Source: Methanomicrobiales archaeon
GTDB lineage: Archaea; Halobacteriota; Methanomicrobia; Methanomicrobiales; JACTUA01
Direction of reading: 5' to 3'
Length of the DNA: 5,086 nt
NCBI GenBank assembly: GCA_028678905.1
Contig: JAJRCO010000105.1
Span: 1 to 5,086, forward strand
Below the pieces are notes generated by a model. It was not told the DNA's origin. It made no database searches and was given only the letters and a program-made list of their open reading frames with translations. This document shows, one piece after another, positions 1 through 5,086 of the stretch. A program made the translations under genes and the position numbers. The first letter of the stretch is position 1, and each line of letters starts with the position of its first letter.

Positions 1-2
1 CT

Positions 3-134
3 CACCAGAGATCATCCGATGATTCCCTGAAGAGACTGAATGGAGACTCAGGCATCTTCTGGGGAAGGAGGATACCCGAGGCTATCCGAGTCATGAGATA
101 TTGGAAAATAATCCATAAAAAGGGGAATAAGTAA
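3..134 (+). CDS. Possible 3' end of a rightward gene (very uncertain)
   Basis: Frame 3 is open from the left edge of the window for 43 codons and ends in TAA at 132-134. The tail is basic and ends ...RYWKIIHKKGNK. If real, it is the C-terminus of a protein that starts outside the window and converges on the Usp-type gene. I recognise no motif. An open run of 43 codons in one of six frames is expected by chance fairly often, so this is a placeholder and not a confident gene. The alternative is plain intergenic sequence downstream of the minus-strand Usp gene. Confidence 0.22.
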   Translation, partial: HQRSSDDSLKRLNGDSGIFWGRRIPEAIRVMRYWKIIHKKGNK

Positions 135-167
135 AAAAATGTGGAAACACCGGAGACTCAACTCCGG
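133..167 (-). terminator. Hairpin plus U-tract terminator after the Usp-PCP_red gene
   Basis: Read on the minus strand, a perfect 6-bp stem CCGGAG/CTCCGG (162-167 pairing with 150-155, 6-base loop) is followed about 10 bases later by seven T residues (139-133). A second T5 run lies at about 120-116. It sits 53 bases past the stop codon of the Usp-type gene. A U-rich 3' end is the usual archaeal termination signal, and the hairpin strengthens the call. On the plus strand the stem is not followed by T residues, so it should act on the leftward transcript only. Confidence 0.6.
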
Positions 168-219
168 AAGTTCCTACAAAATGGATAAGTATTTCCCTGG
201 TAGTCCTCCGCAATGCCAC

Positions 220-1425
220 TCACGTGCCGAAAAACTCTCGCGCCTGATCCATTATTTCAGGAGTGATGACGGAATGTCCGTTTTCGAGGGCATGGCGCTC
301 GATAGCGAATATGGCCATCGGCCGGGCGAACGGAGGGACCCTTTCGAGTCGTTCTCTTGCCTCAGCGCTCCACGTCAGCGTGGGATAGGCGGGCGGAGGA
401 GATGGGGGGATAGATGCCTTTTCCCTTCTTCCCTCTCCACCAACCACCAGAACATTGGTATCGCTCTCCTCCGCCACACGTTCTGCGGTGGCCCCGATAT
501 CCGCAGACACTCCCCGGTGCATCCCATGGCGGCCGACGATTATCAGATCGGCATCCCATTCCTCTGCATTTTGGCAGAGGGAATGCCAGGCCGGCCCTTC
601 CATTAATTCCGTAGACACCTTTTCCAGTCCGTTCTGAAAAGCAATTTTCCTCCCTCTGGTAAGGTGACCCAGATACAGATCTGCAAGACCTTTATCGATT
701 ATGCTATTGTGCAATTGTTCCTGTTCAGTGAAATGGAAGGCCTTTCCTGCCTCTTCGCTCAACATATGGGAAAGGAGTCTGAATATCGAACGATGGAGTA
801 GTGGATCATGGCTGGCTGCGAGTCTCACTTCCGCCGGAAGTGATAATCCGAGACCAATTCCCCTATCGAGCGCTCTAAAGGAAAAGTCGCTTCCATCAAG
901 CCCGATAAGAATCCGGTTTGGTCTTTTGTGATTCCTGGTTACAAGAATATCCCGGTCTGTTCTCCGGAGCACCCTCCGTGACGTGCTTCCCAGTCCCCGC
1001 GATCCATCTACCTTCCCTATTCCCTGGGCACCCAGGATAATCAGATCGTGCTCTGCCGCAACCGTCATCAGTCTTTCTGCGTTTTTTCCATCACTCACCT
1101 GTTCCCGGAAGGGAATCTCCATGTGAGCACAGGAATGTCGCAGCCGCTGCATGTAATCCCGGGAGATAATCTCCAGGCCCCGCTCAATCAGGGTATTATG
1201 AACCTCCCTCTGGGATGCAAGCACCTGGTCCTGCTGGTACTTTTCCGGAAGATACTCTTCTAGGGCAAGGAACCGGATACGGTGAAGGTGCCCGGAATAA
1301 ATGTGGCATCCGGTGATTGATGCACCGAGACGGTGAGCGAGATAGGTACCGACTTCCTCTGCTGCCAGGCTATCTGCTGAATTATCCACTCCTATGGCGA
1401 TGGTTTGGTACGGGATTTCTGCCAT
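220..1425 (-). CDS. Tandem universal-stress-domain protein with C-terminal PCP_red domain
   Basis: This is a soluble, probably cytoplasmic 401-residue protein. Domain 1 (about 7-164) is UspA-like: it starts with strand TIAIGVDNS and ends with the nucleotide-binding pattern G-x2-G-x9-G-S (Gly132, Gly135, Gly145, Ser146). Domain 2 (about 169-328) starts RILIGLDGSD and has the same spacing (Gly298, Gly301, Gly311), but Ala312 replaces Ser/Thr. A Pro/Ser-rich linker (about 336-349) leads to residues 350-400, which match the PCP_red module of light-independent protochlorophyllide reductase subunit B: W-x-x-EAR-x-RLE-x-VP-x-x-x-R, then IE-x-HA, then ITPE and a final AREFFG. In the Usp family such domains bind ATP/AMP and act in stress signalling; the role of PCP_red in these fusions is unsettled. 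The gene follows the CydA-like gene and the small membrane ORF on the same strand after a 215-base gap, so it may be a separate transcript of one regulon. The ribosome site is weak (AGGA about 11 bases upstream). The start is supported by the domain 1 strand beginning at residue 7. Confidence 0.9.
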   Translation of the reverse strand: MAEIPYQTIAIGVDNSADSLAAEEVGTYLAHRLGASITGCHIYSGHLHRIRFLALEEYLPEKYQQDQVLASQREVHNTLIERGLEIISRDYMQRLRHSCAHMEIPFREQVSDGKNAERLMTVAAEHDLIILGAQGIGKVDGSRGLGSTSRRVLRRTDRDILVTRNHKRPNRILIGLDGSDFSFRALDRGIGLGLSLPAEVRLAASHDPLLHRSIFRLLSHMLSEEAGKAFHFTEQEQLHNSIIDKGLADLYLGHLTRGRKIAFQNGLEKVSTELMEGPAWHSLCQNAEEWDADLIIVGRHGMHRGVSADIGATAERVAEESDTNVLVVGGEGRREKASIPPSPPPAYPTLTWSAEARERLERVPPFARPMAIFAIERHALENGHSVITPEIMDQAREFFGT

Positions 1426-1460
1426 CTACGGATCGTTCTTCCTGATGTTCGTTTACCTCT

Positions 1461-1470
1461 TTAACTTATT
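1461..1470 (-). promoter_or_regulatory. Candidate TATA box for the Usp-PCP_red gene
   Basis: In the 215-base gap 1426-1640 the minus strand reads AATAAGTTAA here, about 40 bases before the ATG at 1425. That would place transcription start near 1440 and give a leader of roughly 15 bases. Two other AT-rich stretches in the gap (about 1514-1525, and GCTATATTC about 1595-1603) are alternatives with longer leaders. The gap also holds a 5-bp hairpin (1562-1566 with 1571-1575). I see no other gene in it. Read-through from the upstream oxidase genes is equally possible. Confidence 0.28.
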
Positions 1471-1640
1471 GCAGATTGAGCGTCTCCCCGCAGGAATTGC
1501 CTGGTCAGCTCACAGTATTATTTGGTGCAGGAAATTCTCGATGCCGGATATGCTTCGGGAGACCCCGGTTGGGGTGGATCTCAGAATCAGAATATAGCAT
1601 ATCATCATGACCCGGAAAGGGACGCGATCTCTGAAAATGC

Positions 1641-1769
1641 CTAAAAAGGGAATCCCAGCTGGCTCCAGCCCAGGAACCAGTAGATCGTGACTACGATGAT
1701 TATATAGACGAACAGAAGAATCCAGGTTACCTTCTCCCACAAGGGCATATCGGCGCTGAAATATCCCAT
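1641..1769 (-). CDS. 42-residue single-helix membrane protein next to CydA homologue (possible small oxidase subunit)
   Basis: On the minus strand an ATG at 1769-1767 opens a 42-codon ORF ending in TAG at 1643-1641. The polar N-terminus (MGYFSADMPLWEKVTW) is followed by one hydrophobic helix (about residues 17-36, rich in I, V, F, Y, W) and a short tail ending LGFPF. A GGAG at 1782-1779, nine bases upstream, selects this start. An in-frame ATG at 1784 would give 47 residues, but it overlaps the GGAG and has no good site of its own. The ORF starts only 33 bases after the stop of the CydA-like gene, which indicates co-transcription. Bacterial bd oxidases carry single-helix subunits of about this size (CydX/CydS type). 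By size, topology and position this could be an analogue, but I see no clear sequence match to them. A T-rich stretch on the minus strand spans the stop codon and could end the transcript. Confidence 0.7.
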   Translation of the reverse strand: MGYFSADMPLWEKVTWILLFVYIIIVVTIYWFLGWSQLGFPF

Positions 1770-1778
1770 AGAATCAAT

Positions 1779-1782
1779 CTCC
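1779..1782 (-). promoter_or_regulatory. Ribosome binding site of the small membrane ORF
   Basis: GGAG (followed by AT) on the minus strand lies nine bases before the ATG at 1769. It is one of the few recognisable Shine-Dalgarno sites in the window and fits an internal gene of an operon, in contrast to the leaderless-looking first genes. It decides for the 42-residue over the 47-residue reading. Confidence 0.55.
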
Positions 1783-1802
1783 ATGACCTGTCAGGATGCC
1801 TT

Positions 1803-3356
1803 TCATATTTCCTCTGCCTGTTCCGGGTGTTCTGCAGTAACTTTTGAAGTAAACCAGAAGACCGTAATCAGAAGAATCAGGGTGATGACCCAGGTAATTG
1901 CGATCTGAGCTACGGGAATTGGTGTAGGATAGGAAGCTCCTCCGGGCACCGGGATGATCCCATAGACCATCCAGGGCGAGCGTGCAGATTCCCGGACATA
2001 TCCCATCACAATCACAATAGCCATGCCCAGAATACCTGACACGGCTAGAGCGGTTCGTGAAGAGAAGGAAAGAGTTCCCCATTCCACCGTCTGTTGGTCT
2101 TTAAGCATGATTACATCGATGCCCAGGGCGAAAGATCCTATGACGATCAAGATGACAAGAGCCACCAGTTTGTAGCTCATGAACCCGAGAGGATTGATCC
2201 CCGAGGATAGAGTATAAGGCTGCACAAGGAAGAAGCCCGCAATCACGGCTACAAGTATAAAAACCTGGAACACGCGATGCAGTCTCGGATTATCACCCGA
2301 TTTCAAGATCGCTTCCTTCCGGTCGTAATAGTACAACAGTATCGTCACGAAGAGTGCGGAGAGCAGCCCCACCATGAGTACCATCTCCCAGGCGCGGTTG
2401 CCGAGCATAATCATGCTGAACGCACCAGTGTTATTCTTGAAAAGAGTGTACATAAAGAAGAATCCCAGAAGGGGCTGAAAGATCAGCCCGAGAAGGCCCC
2501 AGCTGAGGCCGTACGATCCAACCAGATCCCAGTAGGTTTTGGATGCCTGATCCTTGCGATCACGGTAATGGAGCATTCCCAGCATAGCAAGGAGGAATCC
2601 AAAGAACGACACCGCGGCGGCTAGGCGATGAAACTGAAGGATCCAGGTGGTTGCGTTGAACCACCAGCCCATCAGGGATTCCCAGGGCATGGTAAGGAGG
2701 CCGGTACTGCCCCAGGTTATGGCAGATTTACCCGGCGTGAGCATACCCGAGGATAACGTATTGATCATCAGGGTCTGGATAAACACATCAATCGCGTAGG
2801 CATATCCCAGGAACTGGTGCCATCGATTGCTGATTTTTCCCCAGGAGAACCAGTAGGTATAGAGGAAAAAGATCTCAAAAGCAAAAGTGAATACCTCGAT
2901 CAGCAATGGCCACCAGTAGATGTGGAATGCCTCGGAGACGAATACCGGATACAGGGAGATAAAAAACAACACACCCGCGACCGCAAAGGTCGCCCCCGCA
3001 CTGAACAGTATCACGTTGAAGAGTGTAATACTGCGGGCCAGTCGATTATAGCGTTCTTTTTTGGTCCTGAGGTAGAGAGATTCCGTTCCTGCCGCTATCC
3101 ACGCACCTCCAAGATGCAGATTCGCATAGACCACGTGAGAGAGCATGACAAAAGCGATGAGAATGGATCGACCCGATAGTCCCATATCCACCGTTTGAAT
3201 GGGCAGGGTCTCGTTGTAGGCCGGATTTGCATTTGCGACTTCCTGTGCATAGATGTCGCTGGATGGGATGAGCCCTCCCTGCTGGGGAACGATGACACCA
3301 AAGAGGATGAAGAAGAAGATGCTGAGTGCGATCAGAACATAATAAATATGTTTCAT
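1803..3356 (-). CDS. cydA: Divergent cytochrome bd oxidase subunit I (CydA) superfamily protein
   Basis: This is a 517-residue integral membrane protein without cysteine and with about 12 hydrophobic helices (roughly 6-24, 63-88, 108-134, 147-171, 183-201, 236-262, 280-306, 322-343, 362-378, 394-416, 436-453, 482-503). CydA hallmarks, by eye against E. coli: His74 in the second helix (like His19); Glu161 with Glu154 in the helix ending in YWFSW (like Glu107 and roughly Glu99); His243 in QFHRLAAAVSF (like His186, heme b558); and E-x-x-R-x-PW at 456-462 (Glu456 like Glu445, Arg459 like Arg448). These suggest a heme-bearing O2-reducing core. Oddities: an extra N-terminal helix plus a loop of about 38 residues before His74; no recognisable quinol-binding Q-loop, with two extra hydrophobic segments in its place; FMSYKLV where FRIM normally supplies Met393, so that ligand looks replaced by Val398. 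CydB is absent nearby. The electron donor is therefore unclear and may not be quinol. The gene starts an operon with the 42-residue membrane ORF. The family call is firm; the exact subfamily and symbol are provisional. Confidence 0.85.
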   Translation of the reverse strand: MKHIYYVLIALSIFFFILFGVIVPQQGGLIPSSDIYAQEVANANPAYNETLPIQTVDMGLSGRSILIAFVMLSHVVYANLHLGGAWIAAGTESLYLRTKKERYNRLARSITLFNVILFSAGATFAVAGVLFFISLYPVFVSEAFHIYWWPLLIEVFTFAFEIFFLYTYWFSWGKISNRWHQFLGYAYAIDVFIQTLMINTLSSGMLTPGKSAITWGSTGLLTMPWESLMGWWFNATTWILQFHRLAAAVSFFGFLLAMLGMLHYRDRKDQASKTYWDLVGSYGLSWGLLGLIFQPLLGFFFMYTLFKNNTGAFSMIMLGNRAWEMVLMVGLLSALFVTILLYYYDRKEAILKSGDNPRLHRVFQVFILVAVIAGFFLVQPYTLSSGINPLGFMSYKLVALVILIVIGSFALGIDVIMLKDQQTVEWGTLSFSSRTALAVSGILGMAIVIVMGYVRESARSPWMVYGIIPVPGGASYPTPIPVAQIAITWVITLILLITVFWFTSKVTAEHPEQAEEI

Positions 3357-3360
3357 GAAA

Positions 3361-3370
3361 GTCTGCAGAC
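3361..3370. promoter_or_regulatory. 10-bp palindrome at the predicted transcription start of the CydA-like gene
   Basis: GTCTGCAGAC is a perfect palindrome four bases before the ATG of the oxidase gene. It overlaps the transcription start predicted from the TATA box (about 3364). A repressor site in this position would block initiation. It is short enough to be coincidence, and no second copy is seen upstream of the other genes. Confidence 0.25.
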
Positions 3371-3384
3371 CCCATTCTTATGAG

Positions 3385-3396
3385 CTTATATATTTT
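3385..3396 (-). promoter_or_regulatory. TATA box of the CydA-like operon
   Basis: The minus strand reads AAAATATATAAG, a strong archaeal TATA-type element. Its centre (about 3389) predicts initiation near 3364, only about 8 bases before the ATG at 3356. No Shine-Dalgarno sequence precedes that ATG, so the first gene is probably translated from a very short leader. Confidence 0.6.
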
Positions 3397-3525
3397 AGTC
3401 TTGTGCTCACTGCCGCTCTTGATCTTCTCAGAAGCTCTTCTCACAGCGCCACATTATTGATAAGTTCGCCTCCCCGTTCAGGAGCCCTCTTCAAAATTCG
3501 CCCCGAAGGAGAGTCGGGAGAATCA

Positions 3526-3531
3526 TTTATC
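3526..3531 (+). promoter_or_regulatory. TATA-like box of the first lipoprotein gene
   Basis: TTTATC preceded by CGGGAGAATCA (3515-3525), a purine-rich stretch of the BRE type. It lies 32 bases before the ATG at 3558 (29 before 3555), which predicts a transcript starting at or just before the start codon. No ribosome site is visible. The same arrangement recurs before the second lipoprotein gene at 4246. Confidence 0.5.
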
Positions 3532-3554
3532 TATGCCTCGACCACGTATATGCC

Positions 3555-4049
3555 ATGATGGCCTCGAAAATCCGGGCAGTGTTCATCCTGCTTGTGGAGA
3601 TTATCCTGATCGGTGGATGCGTTGCTCCAGACGGGATGACCACTCCCTCTCCAACTCCGACAACGATACATTCACCGTCGATCCCTTCTCCTGCACCCCT
3701 TAACTCCCCACAGATTTTCATTGTTTCCCCTGAATTTGATGCCGGGATACCGGCAGGTGATATCACCGTAATCGTGGAGGTATACAATTTTCGGCTGGTC
3801 GAACCGGCCCAACAAAGGAATACGCCTGGTGAAGGACACCTCATATATTATCGGGATGTCGTACCGCCAACCGTTCCCGGCAGACCCGCATTCGCGGCAC
3901 CCGGCTCCTATGCAGCGAGCACTCAAACCAGCTATACCTGGCACAATGTCCCGCCGGATACCCATACTTTTTCGGTCCAGCTGGTAAACAACGATGATAC
4001 CCCGTTGGACCCACCGGTTGTTGCTGCCAATGACGTGACCGCGATCTAA
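3555..4049 (+). CDS. Lipoprotein with one GEGH...SYTW...LVNND repeat-type domain
   Basis: This is a 164-residue predicted surface lipoprotein. The N-terminus has a basic start (MASKIR), a hydrophobic core and lipobox LIGGC, giving Cys22 as the lipidated residue. A Thr/Ser/Pro-rich linker (about 29-51) follows, then one domain (about 53-164). The domain contains VSP near its start, GEGHLIYYRDV (92-102), PPTVPG, TSYTWHN (125-131), and H-T-FSVQLVNND-x-TPL-x-PPVV (137-156). The order of a Gly-x-Gly-His strand and a terminal H-x-x-x-V-x-L-x-x-x-D-H-x-x-x-x-PPV strand resembles the DUF4399 type of secreted beta domain. I offer that only as a resemblance; the function is unknown. The second ATG at 3558 is an equally good start: the leaderless promoter spacing (32 bases) then equals that of the next gene. 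It is transcribed divergently from the CydA-like gene across 198 bases and is followed by a paralogue on the same strand. Confidence 0.85.
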   Translation: MMASKIRAVFILLVEIILIGGCVAPDGMTTPSPTPTTIHSPSIPSPAPLNSPQIFIVSPEFDAGIPAGDITVIVEVYNFRLVEPAQQRNTPGEGHLIYYRDVVPPTVPGRPAFAAPGSYAASTQTSYTWHNVPPDTHTFSVQLVNNDDTPLDPPVVAANDVTAI

Positions 4050-4119
4050 TGGGTAAGAAAGGTGACCGGTGAATGACAATCAAGTGAGAAATTTCATCCT
4101 GTGAATTCGCGTGGCAGCC

Positions 4120-4154
4120 ATCCGGGTATTCCGGATATCGATTGAAACCAATCG
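4120..4154. repeat. Two adjacent perfect inverted repeats between the lipoprotein genes
   Basis: ATCCGG/CCGGAT (4120-4125 with 4131-4136, loop 5) is followed two bases later by CGATTG/CAATCG (4139-4144 with 4149-4154, loop 4). A 10-bp palindrome, GGGAATTCCC, follows at 4174-4183. They lie 71 bases past the stop of the first lipoprotein gene. No T-tract follows, so they are not a typical terminator. They may be 3'-end RNA structure or a remnant of a repeat element. The rest of the 228-base gap 4050-4277 shows only the promoter of the next gene. Confidence 0.4.
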
Positions 4155-4245
4155 GGCGAGGCGAAATCCCTCAGGGAATTCCCCAAATATCATGGCACAT
4201 TCTTCGTCATAATTCAGGGGTGCGATACATCTCAGCGGGAAAATG

Positions 4246-4251
4246 TTTATC
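4246..4251 (+). promoter_or_regulatory. TATA-like box of the second lipoprotein gene
   Basis: TTTATC preceded by CGGGAAAATG (4236-4245), 32 bases before the ATG at 4278. Upstream purine stretch, box and distance all match the promoter of the first lipoprotein gene, pointing to common control. No Shine-Dalgarno sequence lies before the ATG, so a leaderless or nearly leaderless message is likely. Confidence 0.5.
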
Positions 4252-4277
4252 ATGTAGTTCCCCTCTAATGGTCGGCC

Positions 4278-5086
4278 ATGTCCCGAAAAGAATTGTTAGG
4301 AATAGTAATTCTATCGATTCTGGGGTTTGCGCTTATCGCGGGGTGTGTGACCCCTCCTGCGGCGACGCCTCATATTACCATTACCTCTCCTGTGGACGGT
4401 GCAACAATCTCATCCCGTGATGTGACGATCTCCGTTCAGGTACAGAATCTTACACTGGTCAATAAACTCGGCCAGGCGAACGTGGCCGGAGAAGGCCACA
4501 TTCATTACTTCAGGGACGTGGAACCACCGACCACTCCCGGGCAGATCGCGGTCACCACGCCGGGCACCTATGTCCCTACCGCGAACACGTCCTACACCTG
4601 GATGAATCTTTCTCCGGGAATGCATAACTTCTCCGTCGAACTGGTGAACAACGACCATACGCCTCTTGTCCCGCCTGTCGTTGAGACGATCGACGTCACC
4701 ATCATGTCCTCCGCGGGCACTCCCGCGATTACCATCATCTCTCCGGCTGAGAACGCCCTGGTTCCACCAGGAAATGTCAGTGTCTCTGTTAGGGTACAGA
4801 ATCTTACACTGGTCAATAAACTCGGCCAGGCGAACGTGGCCGGAGAAGGGCATATCCACTACTTCATCGATGTGGAGCCACCGACTACTGCGGGCCAGAT
4901 TGCGGTCACCACGCCGGGCACCTATGTTCCTACCACGGATACCAGCTATACCTGGATGAACGTCAACGCATCGAGACATAACTTTTCAGTCGAACTGGTG
5001 AACAATGACCACACCCCCCTTGTGCCGCCAGTCGTGAAGCTGGTGAATATCACGGTCGCAGTACCGAATGCATCGGTCGACCTGAC
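4278..5086 (+). CDS. Lipoprotein with at least two tandem GEGH...SYTW...LVNND domains (3' end outside window)
   Basis: An ATG at 4278 opens a frame that stays open for 269 codons to the right edge, so the protein is longer than seen. The signal peptide MSRKELLGIVILSILGF ends in lipobox LIAGC (lipidated Cys23). Two copies of one domain follow, at about residues 32-149 and 150-267. Each starts ITI-x-SP and carries VQNLTLVNKLGQANVAGEGH, then IHYF-x-DVEPPTT, GQIAVTTPGTYVPT, TSYTWMN and HNFSVELVNNDHTPLVPPVV. The copies are about three quarters identical overall, with variation confined to their N-terminal strand and ends. The domain is the one found once in the lipoprotein just upstream, and it resembles DUF4399-type secreted beta domains. 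Function is unknown; the cell surface is the expected location. The conserved His residues of GHIHY and NNDH could bind metal or ligand, but that is a guess. The start is fixed by the signal peptide and the leaderless promoter 32 bases upstream. Confidence 0.85.
   Translation, partial: MSRKELLGIVILSILGFALIAGCVTPPAATPHITITSPVDGATISSRDVTISVQVQNLTLVNKLGQANVAGEGHIHYFRDVEPPTTPGQIAVTTPGTYVPTANTSYTWMNLSPGMHNFSVELVNNDHTPLVPPVVETIDVTIMSSAGTPAITIISPAENALVPPGNVSVSVRVQNLTLVNKLGQANVAGEGHIHYFIDVEPPTTAGQIAVTTPGTYVPTTDTSYTWMNVNASRHNFSVELVNNDHTPLVPPVVKLVNITVAVPNASVDL
4439..4495 (+). repeat. 57-bp exact repeat, copy 1 (in lipoprotein domain 1)
   Basis: Identical base for base to 4793-4849, a distance of exactly 354 bases (118 codons, in frame). 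It encodes VQNLTLVNKLGQANVAGEG. Identity extends over synonymous third positions, which points to recent duplication or gene conversion and not just protein-level selection. Confidence 0.9.
4793..4849 (+). repeat. 57-bp exact repeat, copy 2 (in lipoprotein domain 2)
   Basis: Second copy of the block at 4439-4495. A further shared exact stretch of at least 26 bases follows at the same 354-base offset (from 4548 and 4902, encoding AVTTPGTY). The repeated domain unit as a whole spans about 4371-4724 and 4725-5078. Confidence 0.9.

Noticed and set aside
139..606. Plus-strand open frame of 155 codons across the terminator and the 3' end of the Usp gene
   Set aside because: It overlaps the well-supported PCP_red and Usp coding region on the other strand, starts inside the terminator, and shows no recognisable domain.
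1510..1740. Minus-strand open frame of 76 codons overlapping the small membrane ORF
   Set aside because: It is out of frame with the 42-residue ORF, which has a GGAG site and a clean membrane helix. The later part (an inner ATG near 1610) has no ribosome site and no recognisable features.
3424..3443. Short direct repeat CTTCTCA (two copies, 13 bases apart) in the divergent promoter gap
   Set aside because: Seven bases in a T/C-rich stretch is within chance, and it does not line up with either TATA box.
4073..4087. Tiny reading frame ATG-ACA-ATC-AAG-TGA preceded by GGTGA after the first lipoprotein gene
   Set aside because: Four codons only; the GGTGA match is probably chance, and no downstream gene needs it as an attenuator because the next gene has its own promoter.
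4410..4979. Long minus-strand open frame (189 codons) opposite the second lipoprotein gene
   Set aside because: It mirrors the tandem repeat of the plus-strand gene, has an Arg/Gly/Asp-rich composition without domains, and the plus-strand frame has a signal peptide, lipobox and conserved domain.
1..5086. CRISPR array, tRNA, rRNA, insertion sequence
   Set aside because: I saw no regularly spaced repeats with unique spacers, no tRNA-like cloverleaf or rRNA segments, and no transposase or terminal inverted repeats. The only sizeable direct repeat is inside the lipoprotein coding sequence.

Overview
The window looks archaeal, most likely a methanogenic euryarchaeon of the Methanomicrobia/Methanomicrobiales kind (moderate confidence). 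The reasons are T/A-rich TATA-like boxes about 25-30 bases upstream of starts that lack a Shine-Dalgarno site (leaderless style), a U-tract terminator, and small Thr/Pro-rich lipoproteins with G-[GA]-C lipoboxes of the type common in methanogen genomes. Nothing in the window fixes the species.

Layout. A minus-strand block fills 220-3356. Read in its own direction it holds: (i) a 517-residue, cysteine-free, roughly 12-helix membrane protein of the cytochrome bd subunit I (CydA) superfamily (3356-1803); (ii) a 42-residue single-helix membrane ORF close behind it (1769-1641); (iii) after a 215-base gap, a 401-residue soluble protein made of two universal-stress (UspA-like) domains and a C-terminal PCP_red helical domain (1425-220); and (iv) a hairpin plus U-tract terminator (167-133). 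A plus-strand block starts divergently at 3555/3558. It holds a 164-residue lipoprotein with one copy of a beta-rich extracytoplasmic domain, then a second lipoprotein at 4278 that runs off the right edge. The second one carries two near-identical tandem copies of the same domain, with a period of 354 bases (118 residues).

How it may fit together. The CydA-like protein keeps the residues expected to bind the di-heme oxygen site (His74, Glu456, with Arg459-Ser-Pro-Trp) and the His ligand of the low-spin heme (His243). It appears to lack the quinol-binding Q-loop and the Met ligand of heme b558, has extra hydrophobic helices, and has no CydB beside it. Together with the tiny membrane ORF and the Usp-Usp-PCP_red protein, it could be an oxygen or oxidative-stress module that does not use quinol, in an anaerobe. 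That function is inference. The divergent lipoproteins share promoter architecture with each other but not visibly with the oxidase gene, so a functional link is only positional.
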